Source: Phascolarctobacterium sp.
GTDB lineage: Bacteria; Bacillota; Negativicutes; Acidaminococcales; Acidaminococcaceae
Length of the DNA stretch: 64,000 nucleotides
Assembly: GCA_017467905.1 (NCBI GenBank)
Contig: JAFUKD010000005.1
Span: 1-64,000 of the forward strand
Direction of reading: 5' to 3'
In this document: positions 36,149 through 44,937 of the stretch, one piece after another
How the letters are laid out: every line of letters begins with the position of its first letter
Position numbering within the stretch: position 1 is the first letter of the stretch
Program-made: the position numbers and the translations under genes
Notes under the pieces: model-generated
What the model was told of the DNA's origin: nothing
The model's input: only the letters and a program-made list of their open reading frames with translations
The model's database searches: none

Positions 36149-37426
36149 ATGGATAGCTTATTTAGTTTTGCTTATGAACAAAAGAAACCTTTGGCTGACA
36201 GAATGCGTCCTGAAAAACTAAGTGACTTCGTTGGGCAGGAAAAGGTTGTAGGTGCAGGAAGTCCCCTGCGCAGAATGATAGAGCGGGATATGCTACAATC
36301 CGTACTCTTCTACGGACCGCCGGGAACCGGCAAGACCACCCTTGCTACTGTCATTGCCAATGTAACCGGTAACCAGTTTGTTTCCATCAACGCAGTTTCC
36401 TCCGGCGTGCCGGAGCTGCGCAAGCTGATTGCTAAGGCTCAGGAGCTGCAGCGTAGCGGTATGGGTAGAACCATTGTGTTCATTGACGAAATTCATCGCT
36501 TCAATAAGGCGCAGCAGGACGTGCTTTTGCCCTACGTTGAAAATGGTACCATTGTTCTTATTGGTGCGACGACGGAAAACCCTTTCTTTGAAATAAACTC
36601 TCCCTTGCTTTCCAGAATGAAGGTCATCCGTTTAGAAAAACTTACTCCCAAGCATATGGAGCAAGTTATTTTGCGTGCCGTTGCAGATAAGGAACGTGGC
36701 TTTGGCGGTAGCTTTACTATTGAAGAGGATGCCTTAAAAATTTTGGCAGACTTTGCCTCTGGTGATGCACGCAGCGCCTTGAACATGTTGGAGCAGGCGG
36801 AGTTCATGCTTCCTGAAACGGGAGAGCGTAAAATTACTATTGAAGTTTTGCGAAGCGTTATCGGTACGGCAATGCAGCGCTACGATAAAAAAGGCGATCA
36901 GCATTACGATATTGTCAGCGCTTTCATCAAGAGTATGCGTGGCAGCGATGCGGATGCTGCCTTGCACTACCTCGCCCGCATGATAGAAGGCGGTGAAGAT
37001 TTACGCTTTATCGCTCGGCGCATTGTAATCTGCGCTGCGGAAGACGTAGGGCTTGCAGACCCTCAGGCTCTAGTCATTGCCAACGCTGCGGCGCAGGCTG
37101 CGGACTTCGTTGGCTGGCCGGAAGCGCAAATTCCTTTGGCAGAAGCAGTGTGCTATATTGCGAACGCGCCCAAAAGCAACGCTTCTTATATGGGCATTGC
37201 CAACGCTCGCGCGGATGTACGCAAGAAAAATTGTGGCAGTGTTCCTAAGCATTTGCGTGATGCTCATTACCCAGGTGCCAAAGAACTGGGGCATGGTATT
37301 GATTATAAATATCCTCATAGCTATGGTGGCTGGGTACAGCAGCAATACTTGCCGGACGAATTGGTTGGGGTAAAGTATTATGTACCCACAGGTAATGGAG
37401 AAGATACGGGCAAAAAGAAAAAGTGA
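36149..37426 (+). CDS. rarA: Replication-associated recombination ATPase RarA
   Basis: 425-residue AAA+ ATPase (MgsA/RarA). Walker A GPPGTGKTT, Walker B VFIDEIHRFNKAQQD and sensor GATTENPFFE are intact, and the C-terminal tetramerisation part is present. Starts 3 bp after tcdA, the same pair as yrvM-yrvN in Bacillus. Confidence 0.96.
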   Translation: MDSLFSFAYEQKKPLADRMRPEKLSDFVGQEKVVGAGSPLRRMIERDMLQSVLFYGPPGTGKTTLATVIANVTGNQFVSINAVSSGVPELRKLIAKAQELQRSGMGRTIVFIDEIHRFNKAQQDVLLPYVENGTIVLIGATTENPFFEINSPLLSRMKVIRLEKLTPKHMEQVILRAVADKERGFGGSFTIEEDALKILADFASGDARSALNMLEQAEFMLPETGERKITIEVLRSVIGTAMQRYDKKGDQHYDIVSAFIKSMRGSDADAALHYLARMIEGGEDLRFIARRIVICAAEDVGLADPQALVIANAAAQAADFVGWPEAQIPLAEAVCYIANAPKSNASYMGIANARADVRKKNCGSVPKHLRDAHYPGAKELGHGIDYKYPHSYGGWVQQQYLPDELVGVKYYVPTGNGEDTGKKKK

Positions 37427-37439
37427 CGGTATAATAATT

Positions 37440-37469
37440 AAAGCCCCGCTCGCTAATGAGTGGGGCTTT
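37440..37469. terminator. Bidirectional terminator after rarA
   Basis: AAAGCCCCGCTC (37440-37451) pairs with GAGTGGGGCTTT (37458-37469). Convergent genes lie on both sides; the plus-strand T-run is short. Confidence 0.7.
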
Positions 37470-37519
37470 GGTGATGTTCCCGAAAGAAAAGATACAAGGT
37501 GTACCTTTTTATTTCAAGC

Positions 37520-37882
37520 TTACATCAGTGCTTCGTGTTGTTGTCCTTCGGGCTGGTCAAAGTAGAAGGCAGGGGAAGGATAGTAGAATTCGCAATGCTG
37601 GAAGTTAATAACTTCGGTAGAGAAACGTTTGAGCAGTGCGTAGCTGGCACGTTCTTCAAAATCAATAACATTGTCTTTGTTGATATCCGCGTCGTCAACA
37701 ATTACCAAGAGGGAAGCAGGAACGACGGGAGCATCTTCGGGAACGAGGCTGCGATCCAAGGGAATGCTGGGAACGATACGCAGTTGAGCCACAGGTTGTT
37801 GGTTGTCAGTTAAAAGCATACAACGATAAACGTTATCATAAAGGGTACGAGCAAGTTTCAAAGAATAAGCTCCGTTACTCAT
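37520..37882 (-). CDS. Hypothetical protein (120 aa)
   Basis: Not recognised. 120 residues, no membrane segment or signal. The N-terminal half looks like a small alpha/beta domain (YSLKLARTLYDNVYRCMLL, then VAQLRIVPSIPLDRSL); the middle holds an acidic DDADINKDN-IDFEE stretch that only superficially recalls an EF-hand loop. The C-terminus is rich in Tyr, Pro and Gln. AAGGAG lies before the chosen ATG; a GTG four codons upstream is an alternative. Stands alone between rarA and the TRAP operon. Confidence 0.7.
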   Translation of the reverse strand: MSNGAYSLKLARTLYDNVYRCMLLTDNQQPVAQLRIVPSIPLDRSLVPEDAPVVPASLLVIVDDADINKDNVIDFEERASYALLKRFSTEVINFQHCEFYYPSPAFYFDQPEGQQHEALM

Positions 37883-38082
37883 GGTTTTACACACTCCTTA
37901 AAAAAATACTGAGATTATTTTACCACAAAGACGGATTTTAAGCAAAAGAATTAAAAAAATAATGTATACATATTATATTTGAATAAGTTTGCAGGAATTT
38001 TTAACTTTATAACGAATAAAAGTAACAATAATATGTTGCTGTGCAAAGAAAGCGCATATTCAAAAATAAGGAGGGGAAATGT

Positions 38083-39051
38083 ATGAAAAAATTATTAGCA
38101 TTCCTTTTAGGTATTATGGTAATGGCAACTATGGTTGCTGGTTGTGGCGGTGACAAAAAAGATGACAAGAAACCTGCTGCACAAAAATTCATTAACATTG
38201 CTACTGGTGGTACTGCTGGTACCTACTTCCCGTTGGGCGGCGCTTTGGCTGATATCCTGAACAAAAATATCGCTGGCTGCAACGCTTCTGCACAATCCAC
38301 TGGTGCTTCCGTTGCAAACGTAAACCTGCTCCAACAAGGCAAGGTTGATATCGCATTCATCCAAAACGACATCGCATACTATGCTGCTAATGGCGAAGAA
38401 ATGTTTAAGGACAAAAAAGTAGCTGGCCTCCAAGGCTTGGCAACTCTGTATCCTGAAACCGTACAAATCGTTACCTTGAAGAAAACCGGTATTGATTCTA
38501 TTGATGACTTCAAAGGCAAACGCATTGCTGTAGGTGCTGCTGGTTCCGGTACTGAAGCAAACGCTCGTCAAATTATGGCTGCTTATGGCTTGACCTATGA
38601 TGATATGAAAGTTCAATACTTGTCCTTCGGTGAAGCTGCAAGTGCATTGAAAGACGGCAACGTTGACGCTGCATTCGTAACTGCTGGCCATCCGACCGCT
38701 GCTATTCAAGATATCTCCACTTCTAATGACGTTGTTTTGATTCCGGTTGAAGCTGATAAAGCTGATGCTTTGATTGCTAAATATCCGTTCTACACCAAAC
38801 TCGTTATCAAAGCTAAAACCTACAACAACCAAGCTGCTGACGTTCCGGCTGTAGCAGTTAAATGCATGTTGGCAGTAACCGACAAAATGGATGAAGCAAC
38901 TGCTCATGACGTAGCAAAAGCTCTGTACACCAACTTGGATCGTATGAAAGCTGCACACTCCGCTGCTAACGCAATCACTAAAGATACTGCTTCCGATGGT
39001 ATGTCCATTAAATTTGCTCCGGGCGCTGAAAAATTCTTTAAAGAAAAATAA
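38083..39051 (+). CDS. TAXI-family TRAP transporter solute-binding lipoprotein
   Basis: 322 residues. Signal peptide with lipobox (VAGCGGDKK near residue 20), then the TAXI pattern INIATGGTAGTYFPLGGALA. TAXI-TRAP systems take up organic acids or glutamate-like ligands with an ion gradient. The start at 38083 has AAGGAGGGG upstream; the frame back to 38041 has none. Strong codon bias suggests high expression. A terminator inside the start of the next gene would separate its dosage from that of the membrane parts. Confidence 0.93.
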   Translation: MKKLLAFLLGIMVMATMVAGCGGDKKDDKKPAAQKFINIATGGTAGTYFPLGGALADILNKNIAGCNASAQSTGASVANVNLLQQGKVDIAFIQNDIAYYAANGEEMFKDKKVAGLQGLATLYPETVQIVTLKKTGIDSIDDFKGKRIAVGAAGSGTEANARQIMAAYGLTYDDMKVQYLSFGEAASALKDGNVDAAFVTAGHPTAAIQDISTSNDVVLIPVEADKADALIAKYPFYTKLVIKAKTYNNQAADVPAVAVKCMLAVTDKMDEATAHDVAKALYTNLDRMKAAHSAANAITKDTASDGMSIKFAPGAEKFFKEK

Positions 39052-39060
39052 GGGTTGGCA

Positions 39061-39606
39061 ATGATGTCAAATCTTAAAGACCGGAAACCGACGCAAGTCG
39101 GCTCCCGGTCTTTTTTCCAAATAAATTTATATTTAAGTTTTTTAATTTTGTTTGCGGTAGCAACACTTTTCTGGTATGCTACTGCTATAGTTGTTTCTCT
39201 GAACCCGGAAGGGGAGAGAGAGCCAATTGCTTTTGACAGCAAGGTTGGCGATGTCTGGAATATCCGTTTTACTCATTCTGTTGAGAAAACACCATGGGAA
39301 GAGTTCTTTACCGTTAATGGAGTAAATGATTTGACAATGACTCATACGCGGTTTGAATCCTTGGGTTGGGGATACCCGTATTCGCCTAGTGACGGCAAGT
39401 TTCGTCAGACAGGGGATAACAGGTTTGAACTTGTGATGAACAGGCCTTACAAGCAGGTGGATTTGCGTGTCGCCGAACAGGCAATGCCGTGTATAGTTCA
39501 CTATAATGATGTTTATGATTTATGTGCTTTATTTGACCACGGAACTTTGGTACAGGTTAAAGCTGAGTACCGTTGGCAGTTTTGGCAAAGAAAGTACGGT
39601 TTATAA
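39061..39606 (+). CDS. DUF1850 family membrane-anchored protein
   Basis: About 181 residues from 39061. One membrane segment near residues 21-45 is followed by an extracytoplasmic domain (RFTHSVEKTPWEEFF), which is the DUF1850 pattern. These proteins commonly lie between the TAXI receptor and the fused permease. The start is uncertain: AGGG lies 6 nt upstream, and an intrinsic terminator covers codons 6-19 of the frame. Confidence 0.8.
   Translation: MMSNLKDRKPTQVGSRSFFQINLYLSFLILFAVATLFWYATAIVVSLNPEGEREPIAFDSKVGDVWNIRFTHSVEKTPWEEFFTVNGVNDLTMTHTRFESLGWGYPYSPSDGKFRQTGDNRFELVMNRPYKQVDLRVAEQAMPCIVHYNDVYDLCALFDHGTLVQVKAEYRWQFWQRKYGL
39076..39116 (+). terminator. Terminator embedded in the DUF1850 start region
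   Basis: AAAGACCGG (39076-39084) pairs with CCGGTCTTT (39105-39113). Inside, CCGAC and GTCGG (39088-39101) enclose a GCAA tetraloop. A run of T follows. The structure is that of a strong intrinsic terminator, yet it lies within the DUF1850 reading frame, so translating ribosomes could modulate it. Confidence 0.85.
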
Positions 39607-39632
39607 TAATTTAATGGGAGGAGAGTGATACC

Positions 39633-41576
39633 ATGTCTGCCAAAGAGATTAAAGAGCTTTCTGCAGAAGAGGTGTTACAAAAGTACGATAAGGAATCTGA
39701 CAAGCGCAGTATGAGCGGTACGTGGGATTATATTATCAAGGCTGTTTGTATTGTCTTTGCTATTTTTCAGTTGTACACTGCAACATTCGGTATATTGGAT
39801 GCTCATCTGCAACGTGCAATACATTTGGCGTTTGGTTTTATCCTGATTTTCTTACTTTATCCTGGACGTAAATCTTGGTCCAGAAGTTCCATGCACCCCT
39901 TGGATGTTCTTTTTGCTGTTGTCAGTGCCGCCAGTGCTCTATACATTGTTGTTAACTACCAAGAATTGGTGCTGCGTGCTGGTATGAACAGCGAAACAGA
40001 CTTTATCGTTGGTTTGATAGGTACCTTTATGGTATTTGAAGCTGCTCGTCGTGTAGTAGGCTGGCCAATGATTACCGTTGCTTTCGTGTTTATGATTTAT
40101 GCTTTCTTCGGTCCTTACGTTCCCGGTATCTTAGCGCACCGTGGCGTTGAGGTTCAAGAAATGTTTGACCATCTGTTCTTTACTACAGAAGGCATCTTCG
40201 GTACACCGATGGGCGTATCTTCTACCTTTATTTATCTGTTCATTTTATTTGGTGCTTACCTGGAAACCACTGGTCTTGGCAAATTCTTCATTGATATTGC
40301 TAACGCCATTGCAGGCTGGGCGGCAGGCGGTCCTGCGAAAGTTGCAGTATTGTCTTCCGGCTTGATGGGTACTGTATCCGGCAGCTCCGTAGGTAACGTA
40401 GCAGGTACAGGTGCTTTCACCATTCCTATGATGAAAAAATTAGGCTACCGTCCTGAGTTTGCAGGTGCAGTAGAAGCCTCTGCTTCTACTGGTGGTCAGC
40501 TGATGCCGCCTGTAATGGGTGCGGCAGCGTTCTTGATGGCTGAATTTGTAGGCGTACCTTACTTTGAAGTAGTAAAAGCAGCAGCAATTCCTGCGCTTCT
40601 GTACTATGTTGGCGTATGGCTGGGCGTACACTATGAAGCTAAGAAGTTCGATTTGAAGGGTACTCCTCGTGAAGAATTACCCAGCTTTAAGAAATTGTTT
40701 GTGGAAAAGGGTCACTTGGCTCTGCCTTTGATTGTAATCGTTTATTTGCTGGTAAGCGGCTTCACCCCGATGCGTGCTGCGTTGGCTGCAATTTTGTTAA
40801 GTATTGTATGCGCAAGCTTGCGTGCTTCTACCCGTATTACCTTTAAACAAGGCGTTCAAGGTTTGATTGATGGTTCCATGGGCGTGCTTGGTGTACTCAT
40901 TGCTTGTGCTACCGCAGGCATCATCATTGGTGTTGTAACCAAAACTGGCGTAGGCTTGAAGGTTGCTACTGCACTGTTAGATCTTTCCGGTGGCGCGTTG
41001 CTTCCGGCAATGTTCTTCACCATGATTACCTCCTTGATTCTTGGTATGGGCGTTCCTACTACTGCAAACTATGTAATTACTTCCACCATCGCTGCTCCTG
41101 CTTTGGTTCAAATGGGCGTTCCCGTTCTGGCAGCCCACATGTTTGCCTTCTATTTCGGTATTGTTGCAGACGTTACTCCTCCTGTAGCATTGGCAGCTTT
41201 TGCCGGTGCAGGTATCGCAGGTGCAAACCCCATGAAAACTGGTGTGCATGCTGCTAAGCTGGCGATTGCGGCGTTCATTGTTCCCTATATTTTTGTATTG
41301 TCTCCGGAATTGCTTATGATTAACGCAACTCCCTTTACCGTAGCCTACACTGCTTTGACTGCAGTTTTAGGTATGTGGGGTGCTTCCATTGCAATGGTAG
41401 GCTTCTGCCAAAATCTGTTGAACATTCCTCAACGCTTGATGTTCTTCTTAGGCGGTATCGGTATGATTATTCCTGGTGAAATCACCGACGCTATTGGCGT
41501 AGGCTTGATTCTTGCAGCTTACTTCTGGCAAAAGACCAATAAGAATAAAGGTCCTATTAAACAAAAACATGCTTAA
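39633..41576 (+). CDS. TRAP transporter fused permease (DctQM-type)
   Basis: 647 residues. The small four-helix part (about 20-200) and the large permease part (from about 200) are fused, as in TAXI systems. The conserved stretches GSSVGNVAGTGAFTIPMMKKLG and GMGVPTTANYVI are present. About 16 or more membrane segments. GGGAGGAGAG precedes the ATG. Works with the TAXI receptor and the DUF1850 protein. Confidence 0.93.
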   Translation: MSAKEIKELSAEEVLQKYDKESDKRSMSGTWDYIIKAVCIVFAIFQLYTATFGILDAHLQRAIHLAFGFILIFLLYPGRKSWSRSSMHPLDVLFAVVSAASALYIVVNYQELVLRAGMNSETDFIVGLIGTFMVFEAARRVVGWPMITVAFVFMIYAFFGPYVPGILAHRGVEVQEMFDHLFFTTEGIFGTPMGVSSTFIYLFILFGAYLETTGLGKFFIDIANAIAGWAAGGPAKVAVLSSGLMGTVSGSSVGNVAGTGAFTIPMMKKLGYRPEFAGAVEASASTGGQLMPPVMGAAAFLMAEFVGVPYFEVVKAAAIPALLYYVGVWLGVHYEAKKFDLKGTPREELPSFKKLFVEKGHLALPLIVIVYLLVSGFTPMRAALAAILLSIVCASLRASTRITFKQGVQGLIDGSMGVLGVLIACATAGIIIGVVTKTGVGLKVATALLDLSGGALLPAMFFTMITSLILGMGVPTTANYVITSTIAAPALVQMGVPVLAAHMFAFYFGIVADVTPPVALAAFAGAGIAGANPMKTGVHAAKLAIAAFIVPYIFVLSPELLMINATPFTVAYTALTAVLGMWGASIAMVGFCQNLLNIPQRLMFFLGGIGMIIPGEITDAIGVGLILAAYFWQKTNKNKGPIKQKHA

Positions 41577-41586
41577 TAACATAAAA

Positions 41587-41617
41587 AACGCGGGCAGTTA
41601 TGCTGCTCGCGTTCTTT
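41587..41617. terminator. Terminator after the TRAP operon
   Basis: AACGCG-GCAG (41587-41597) pairs with CTGC-CGCGTT (41603-41612) and is followed by TCTTTT. The convergent Arc-like gene ends at 41617. Confidence 0.75.
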
Positions 41618-41796
41618 TATTTGTAAGGGTCCTTTGTTACATCGATGCGCCCGCATTTACGTTCGTAATCATCTACAACCCATTTTAAAATCTGCTCAAT
41701 CTCTTTATTCAGAGAGCGTCCGTTGTTTTTGGCAATGTATTTCATTTTATCCATGATGATGGGGTGGATACGCAGGCTGAAACGTGCTTCGTCCAT
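41617..41796 (-). CDS. Arc-like ribbon-helix-helix DNA-binding protein
   Basis: 59 residues. A beta-strand (ARFSLRIHP) followed by two helices (MDKMKYIAKNNG; LNKEIEQILKWVVDDYE), with the turn NGRSLNKEI that is typical of Arc/MetJ repressors. Small cytoplasmic DNA-binding dimer. The start is placed at the ATG following AAGGAGAG; earlier in-frame codons lack a site. It has no toxin partner, so an antitoxin role is not supported. Confidence 0.85.
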   Translation of the reverse strand: MDEARFSLRIHPIIMDKMKYIAKNNGRSLNKEIEQILKWVVDDYERKCGRIDVTKDPYK

Positions 41797-41946
41797 AAAA
41801 ATCTCTCCTTCTGACATCACGATAGCGCTAACTTACTATCAGTATTATAATTCTAAGTAAATAAAAGCGCAAGTATTCACAGTAATTTTAAAGAAGAAGC
41901 TTGGAATATATGTTAAAATAGTAAAAAGAAAACTATGGAGGTAGTT

Positions 41947-44871
41947 ATGCAATTAGAATTAGATAAAATTTATCACGGCTTCAAGGTGCTTGAAGCTGCT
42001 TACGTTGAAGAAGTTAATAGCATTGTACATGTGCTGGAGCATTTGCAAAGTGGTGCGCATCTATTATATCTTAGCAACGATGATGATAATAAAGTTTTTT
42101 CCATTACTTTCAGAACACCGTCCCGTGACGATACAGGTGTTGCTCACATTTTGGAACACTCTGCTTTGTGCGGTTCCAGGAAGTATCATTTAAAAGAACC
42201 CTTTGTAGAATTGGTTAAAGGGTCTTTAAACACCTTCTTAAATGCTATGACCTATCCTGATAAAACAATGTACCCTGTTGCCAGCCGCAACGATAAGGAC
42301 TTCCGTAACTTAATGGATGTGTACCTGGATGCAGTGTTTTATCCGTTGATTTACGAAAACAAATTTACCCTGCGTCAAGAGGGCTGGCACTACAATCTTG
42401 CTAACCCTGAGGACGAACTTACCTATAATGGTGTAGTCTATAACGAAATGAAGGGCGTGTATTCTTCTGCAGATGCTTTGCTGGAGAACGAAGCCTTGAA
42501 AGCCCTGTTCCCGGATAGCCCTTACCGTTTTGAATCCGGCGGATATCCGGAGGCTATTCCTCAGCTGACTCAGGAAATGTTTGAGGATTTCCACAAAACC
42601 TATTATAGTCCGGAAAATTCCTTCATATATTTATATGGTGATATGGATATCGAAGCAGACTTGGCTTATATTGATGCAGAATATCTTTCCAAATTTACCA
42701 AGAGCGGCAAGGTTGATTCTGAGATTCCTATGCAGGCACCCTATGCAAAGACTAAAGAGGTTGAAGCCTTTTACCCCGTTGATGCAGGTGAGGACTGCGC
42801 TGGCAAAACCTATCACGAGCTTTCCATCGTTGTAGGTACTGCTACGGATATCAAAACTTCCATGGCGCTACGTCTGTTGGAAGGTGTGCTTTTAGAATCA
42901 GAGTCTTCTCCGCTGCGTAGAGCGCTGCTTGATGAAGGTGTTGCCCAAAATGTAAGAGGCAGTTATTTTGGTAGCTTGTTACAGCCTATTTTTAGCATTA
43001 AGGCTTCCGGCAGTGAACCTCAGCTGCGCGATAAATTTATCAGCGCTGTTTACCGCAACCTGCAGGAGATTACCATCAATGGTTTGGACAAGGAGCTTTT
43101 GGAAGCTGCCTTGAACGCTACGGAATTTAAACTGCGTGAATCCGATTTTGGTGCGTATCCCAAAGGCTTAATCTATGGCATCGGAGTTATGGATAACTGG
43201 TTGTATGGCGGCAATCCCATTGAAGGCTTCCGTTACAATAAAATTCTGAAGGAATTGCGCGAAGGTCTTAAAACCCGCTACTATGAACAGCTAATCGAAG
43301 GTTATCTTTTGGATAACACCCATAAGGTAATTGTAACCCTTGTTCCGCAACCGGGCAAGGAAGAAAAGGACCGCGCCATTGAGGCTGCAAAGATGGCAGA
43401 ACTCAAAGCCGCAATGACTAAAGAGGAACTGGAAGCTTACGCTGCAGATTGTGCAGAATTACATCTTCGTCAGGCAACTCCTGATAAACCGGAGGACTTG
43501 GCTTCCATACCCATTCTGCAACGCACTGATATCCGCAGAGAAATTGAAAGGTTTGATGTACGCGAGGAGCAGCTGGGCAAAAATACTCTGCTGTACATTC
43601 CTGCTGCTACCAATAAAATTGCTTACCTGAACTGGTACTTTGATATTACCGGTTTGGAAGCTAAGCTTTTGCCTTACTGCTATCTGCTGGGAGATGTATT
43701 AGGTAAATTCAATACCGAGCGTTACAATTACGCAGAGCTGTCAACTAAAAGCATCATGTACACCGGTGGTATTGCTTTTAATATGCGTGCCCTTTCTGAT
43801 GTCAACGATGCTGACGATTATAAAATTCAATTCTCTTTAAAGGCGAAGGTGCTGATGGAGAATTTGCCCAAGCTTTTCGATATTTTGCAGGCTGTTGTTC
43901 TGGAAAGCAAGCTGGAAGATGTTAAGCGTTTCCGCGAACTGCTCTCTGAAATTAAAACCGATTGGGATGGAAACTTCTTTAACCGTGGTCAGGGCATTGC
44001 TATTTCTCGTCTGTACTCTTACTGCAGTGCTGCTGCCCGTGTCAACGAGCAGGACAATTTCTCTTATTACATGTTCCTGAAAAATTTGGTAGATAATTTT
44101 GAAGAACAGGGCGAGGCTGCGTTGGCAACCTTACGCGAGCTTCTGCAACAGGTTTTCCAAAAGACCTGCTATATGTTTGCGTACAGCTGTGATGAAGATT
44201 TGCAGGAAGCAGTACGCAGGAGTGCTCTGGAATTTGCGGATAAGCTTCCGGAATCTTCCGTTGCAGGCAAAGCTCCGGATATTATACCCTTGCAAGATAT
44301 TAATGAAGCAATCACTACTGCCGGAAAGGTACAGTATGTTGTGGCAGGTGGTAATTTCATTAAGCACGGTCATAAATACACGGGAGCAATGCGTGTACTG
44401 GAAACCATCCTGCGTTATGAATACTTGTGGACTAAAATTCGTATTCAGGGCGGTGCCTATGGTGCGGTTACTCGCTTCGACAGTAATGGTTTGGGAATGT
44501 TCGCTTCCTATCGTGACCCCAAGCTGGCAGAATCTTTGCAGGTATATTATGATTTACCTGATTGGCTGGAAAAAGAAGAGTTCCCTGCCCGCGAGCTTGA
44601 TAAGTACGTTATCGGTACTATCAGCGGTATGGATACGCCCCTGACCAATACCATGCGCATTGATGTCATTACCAATGCCTGGTTAAAGAATGTTACTGAC
44701 GAGCAACGCCAAAGAGCACGTGATGAAGTCCTTGATGTTACTAACGAAGATCTGCAGGCGCTTGGCCCCGTTATTCGCGATATGCTCAGTGATGGGTATG
44801 TGTGCGTGGTAGGTGGTAAGCAGCCTATTGAAGCTAATGCTTCTAAGTTCAACAAAATACTCAATGCGTAA
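41947..44871 (+). CDS. M16C (presequence protease/falcilysin-like) metalloprotease
   Basis: 974 residues with two M16 halves that form a closed chamber. The inverted zinc motif is His-x-x-Glu-His in HILEHSALCGS, and the third ligand region is NEMKGVYSS. It probably degrades peptides in the cytoplasm. ATGGAGGTAG lies before the chosen ATG at 41947; the ATG at 41935 overlaps the site. Confidence 0.92.
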   Translation: MQLELDKIYHGFKVLEAAYVEEVNSIVHVLEHLQSGAHLLYLSNDDDNKVFSITFRTPSRDDTGVAHILEHSALCGSRKYHLKEPFVELVKGSLNTFLNAMTYPDKTMYPVASRNDKDFRNLMDVYLDAVFYPLIYENKFTLRQEGWHYNLANPEDELTYNGVVYNEMKGVYSSADALLENEALKALFPDSPYRFESGGYPEAIPQLTQEMFEDFHKTYYSPENSFIYLYGDMDIEADLAYIDAEYLSKFTKSGKVDSEIPMQAPYAKTKEVEAFYPVDAGEDCAGKTYHELSIVVGTATDIKTSMALRLLEGVLLESESSPLRRALLDEGVAQNVRGSYFGSLLQPIFSIKASGSEPQLRDKFISAVYRNLQEITINGLDKELLEAALNATEFKLRESDFGAYPKGLIYGIGVMDNWLYGGNPIEGFRYNKILKELREGLKTRYYEQLIEGYLLDNTHKVIVTLVPQPGKEEKDRAIEAAKMAELKAAMTKEELEAYAADCAELHLRQATPDKPEDLASIPILQRTDIRREIERFDVREEQLGKNTLLYIPAATNKIAYLNWYFDITGLEAKLLPYCYLLGDVLGKFNTERYNYAELSTKSIMYTGGIAFNMRALSDVNDADDYKIQFSLKAKVLMENLPKLFDILQAVVLESKLEDVKRFRELLSEIKTDWDGNFFNRGQGIAISRLYSYCSAAARVNEQDNFSYYMFLKNLVDNFEEQGEAALATLRELLQQVFQKTCYMFAYSCDEDLQEAVRRSALEFADKLPESSVAGKAPDIIPLQDINEAITTAGKVQYVVAGGNFIKHGHKYTGAMRVLETILRYEYLWTKIRIQGGAYGAVTRFDSNGLGMFASYRDPKLAESLQVYYDLPDWLEKEEFPARELDKYVIGTISGMDTPLTNTMRIDVITNAWLKNVTDEQRQRARDEVLDVTNEDLQALGPVIRDMLSDGYVCVVGGKQPIEANASKFNKILNA

Positions 44872-44876
44872 AACGT

Positions 44877-44906
44877 AAAAATCCGCTCAATTACGAGCGG
44901 ATTTTT
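44877..44906. terminator. Terminator after the M16C gene
   Basis: AAAATCCGCTC (44877-44887) pairs with GAGCGGATTTT (44894-44904). The same stem sequence recurs in the terminator at 47126, with another loop. Confidence 0.9.
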
Positions 44907-44937
44907 TATTAAGCAGGGGATTGACTACGGAAAGGAG

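Noticed and set aside
38107-38958. 283-codon minus-strand frame
   Set aside because: Antisense to the TAXI receptor gene with the same bias artefact.
41617-41796. Antitoxin of a toxin-antitoxin pair
   Set aside because: No small toxin-like gene adjoins this ribbon-helix-helix protein.
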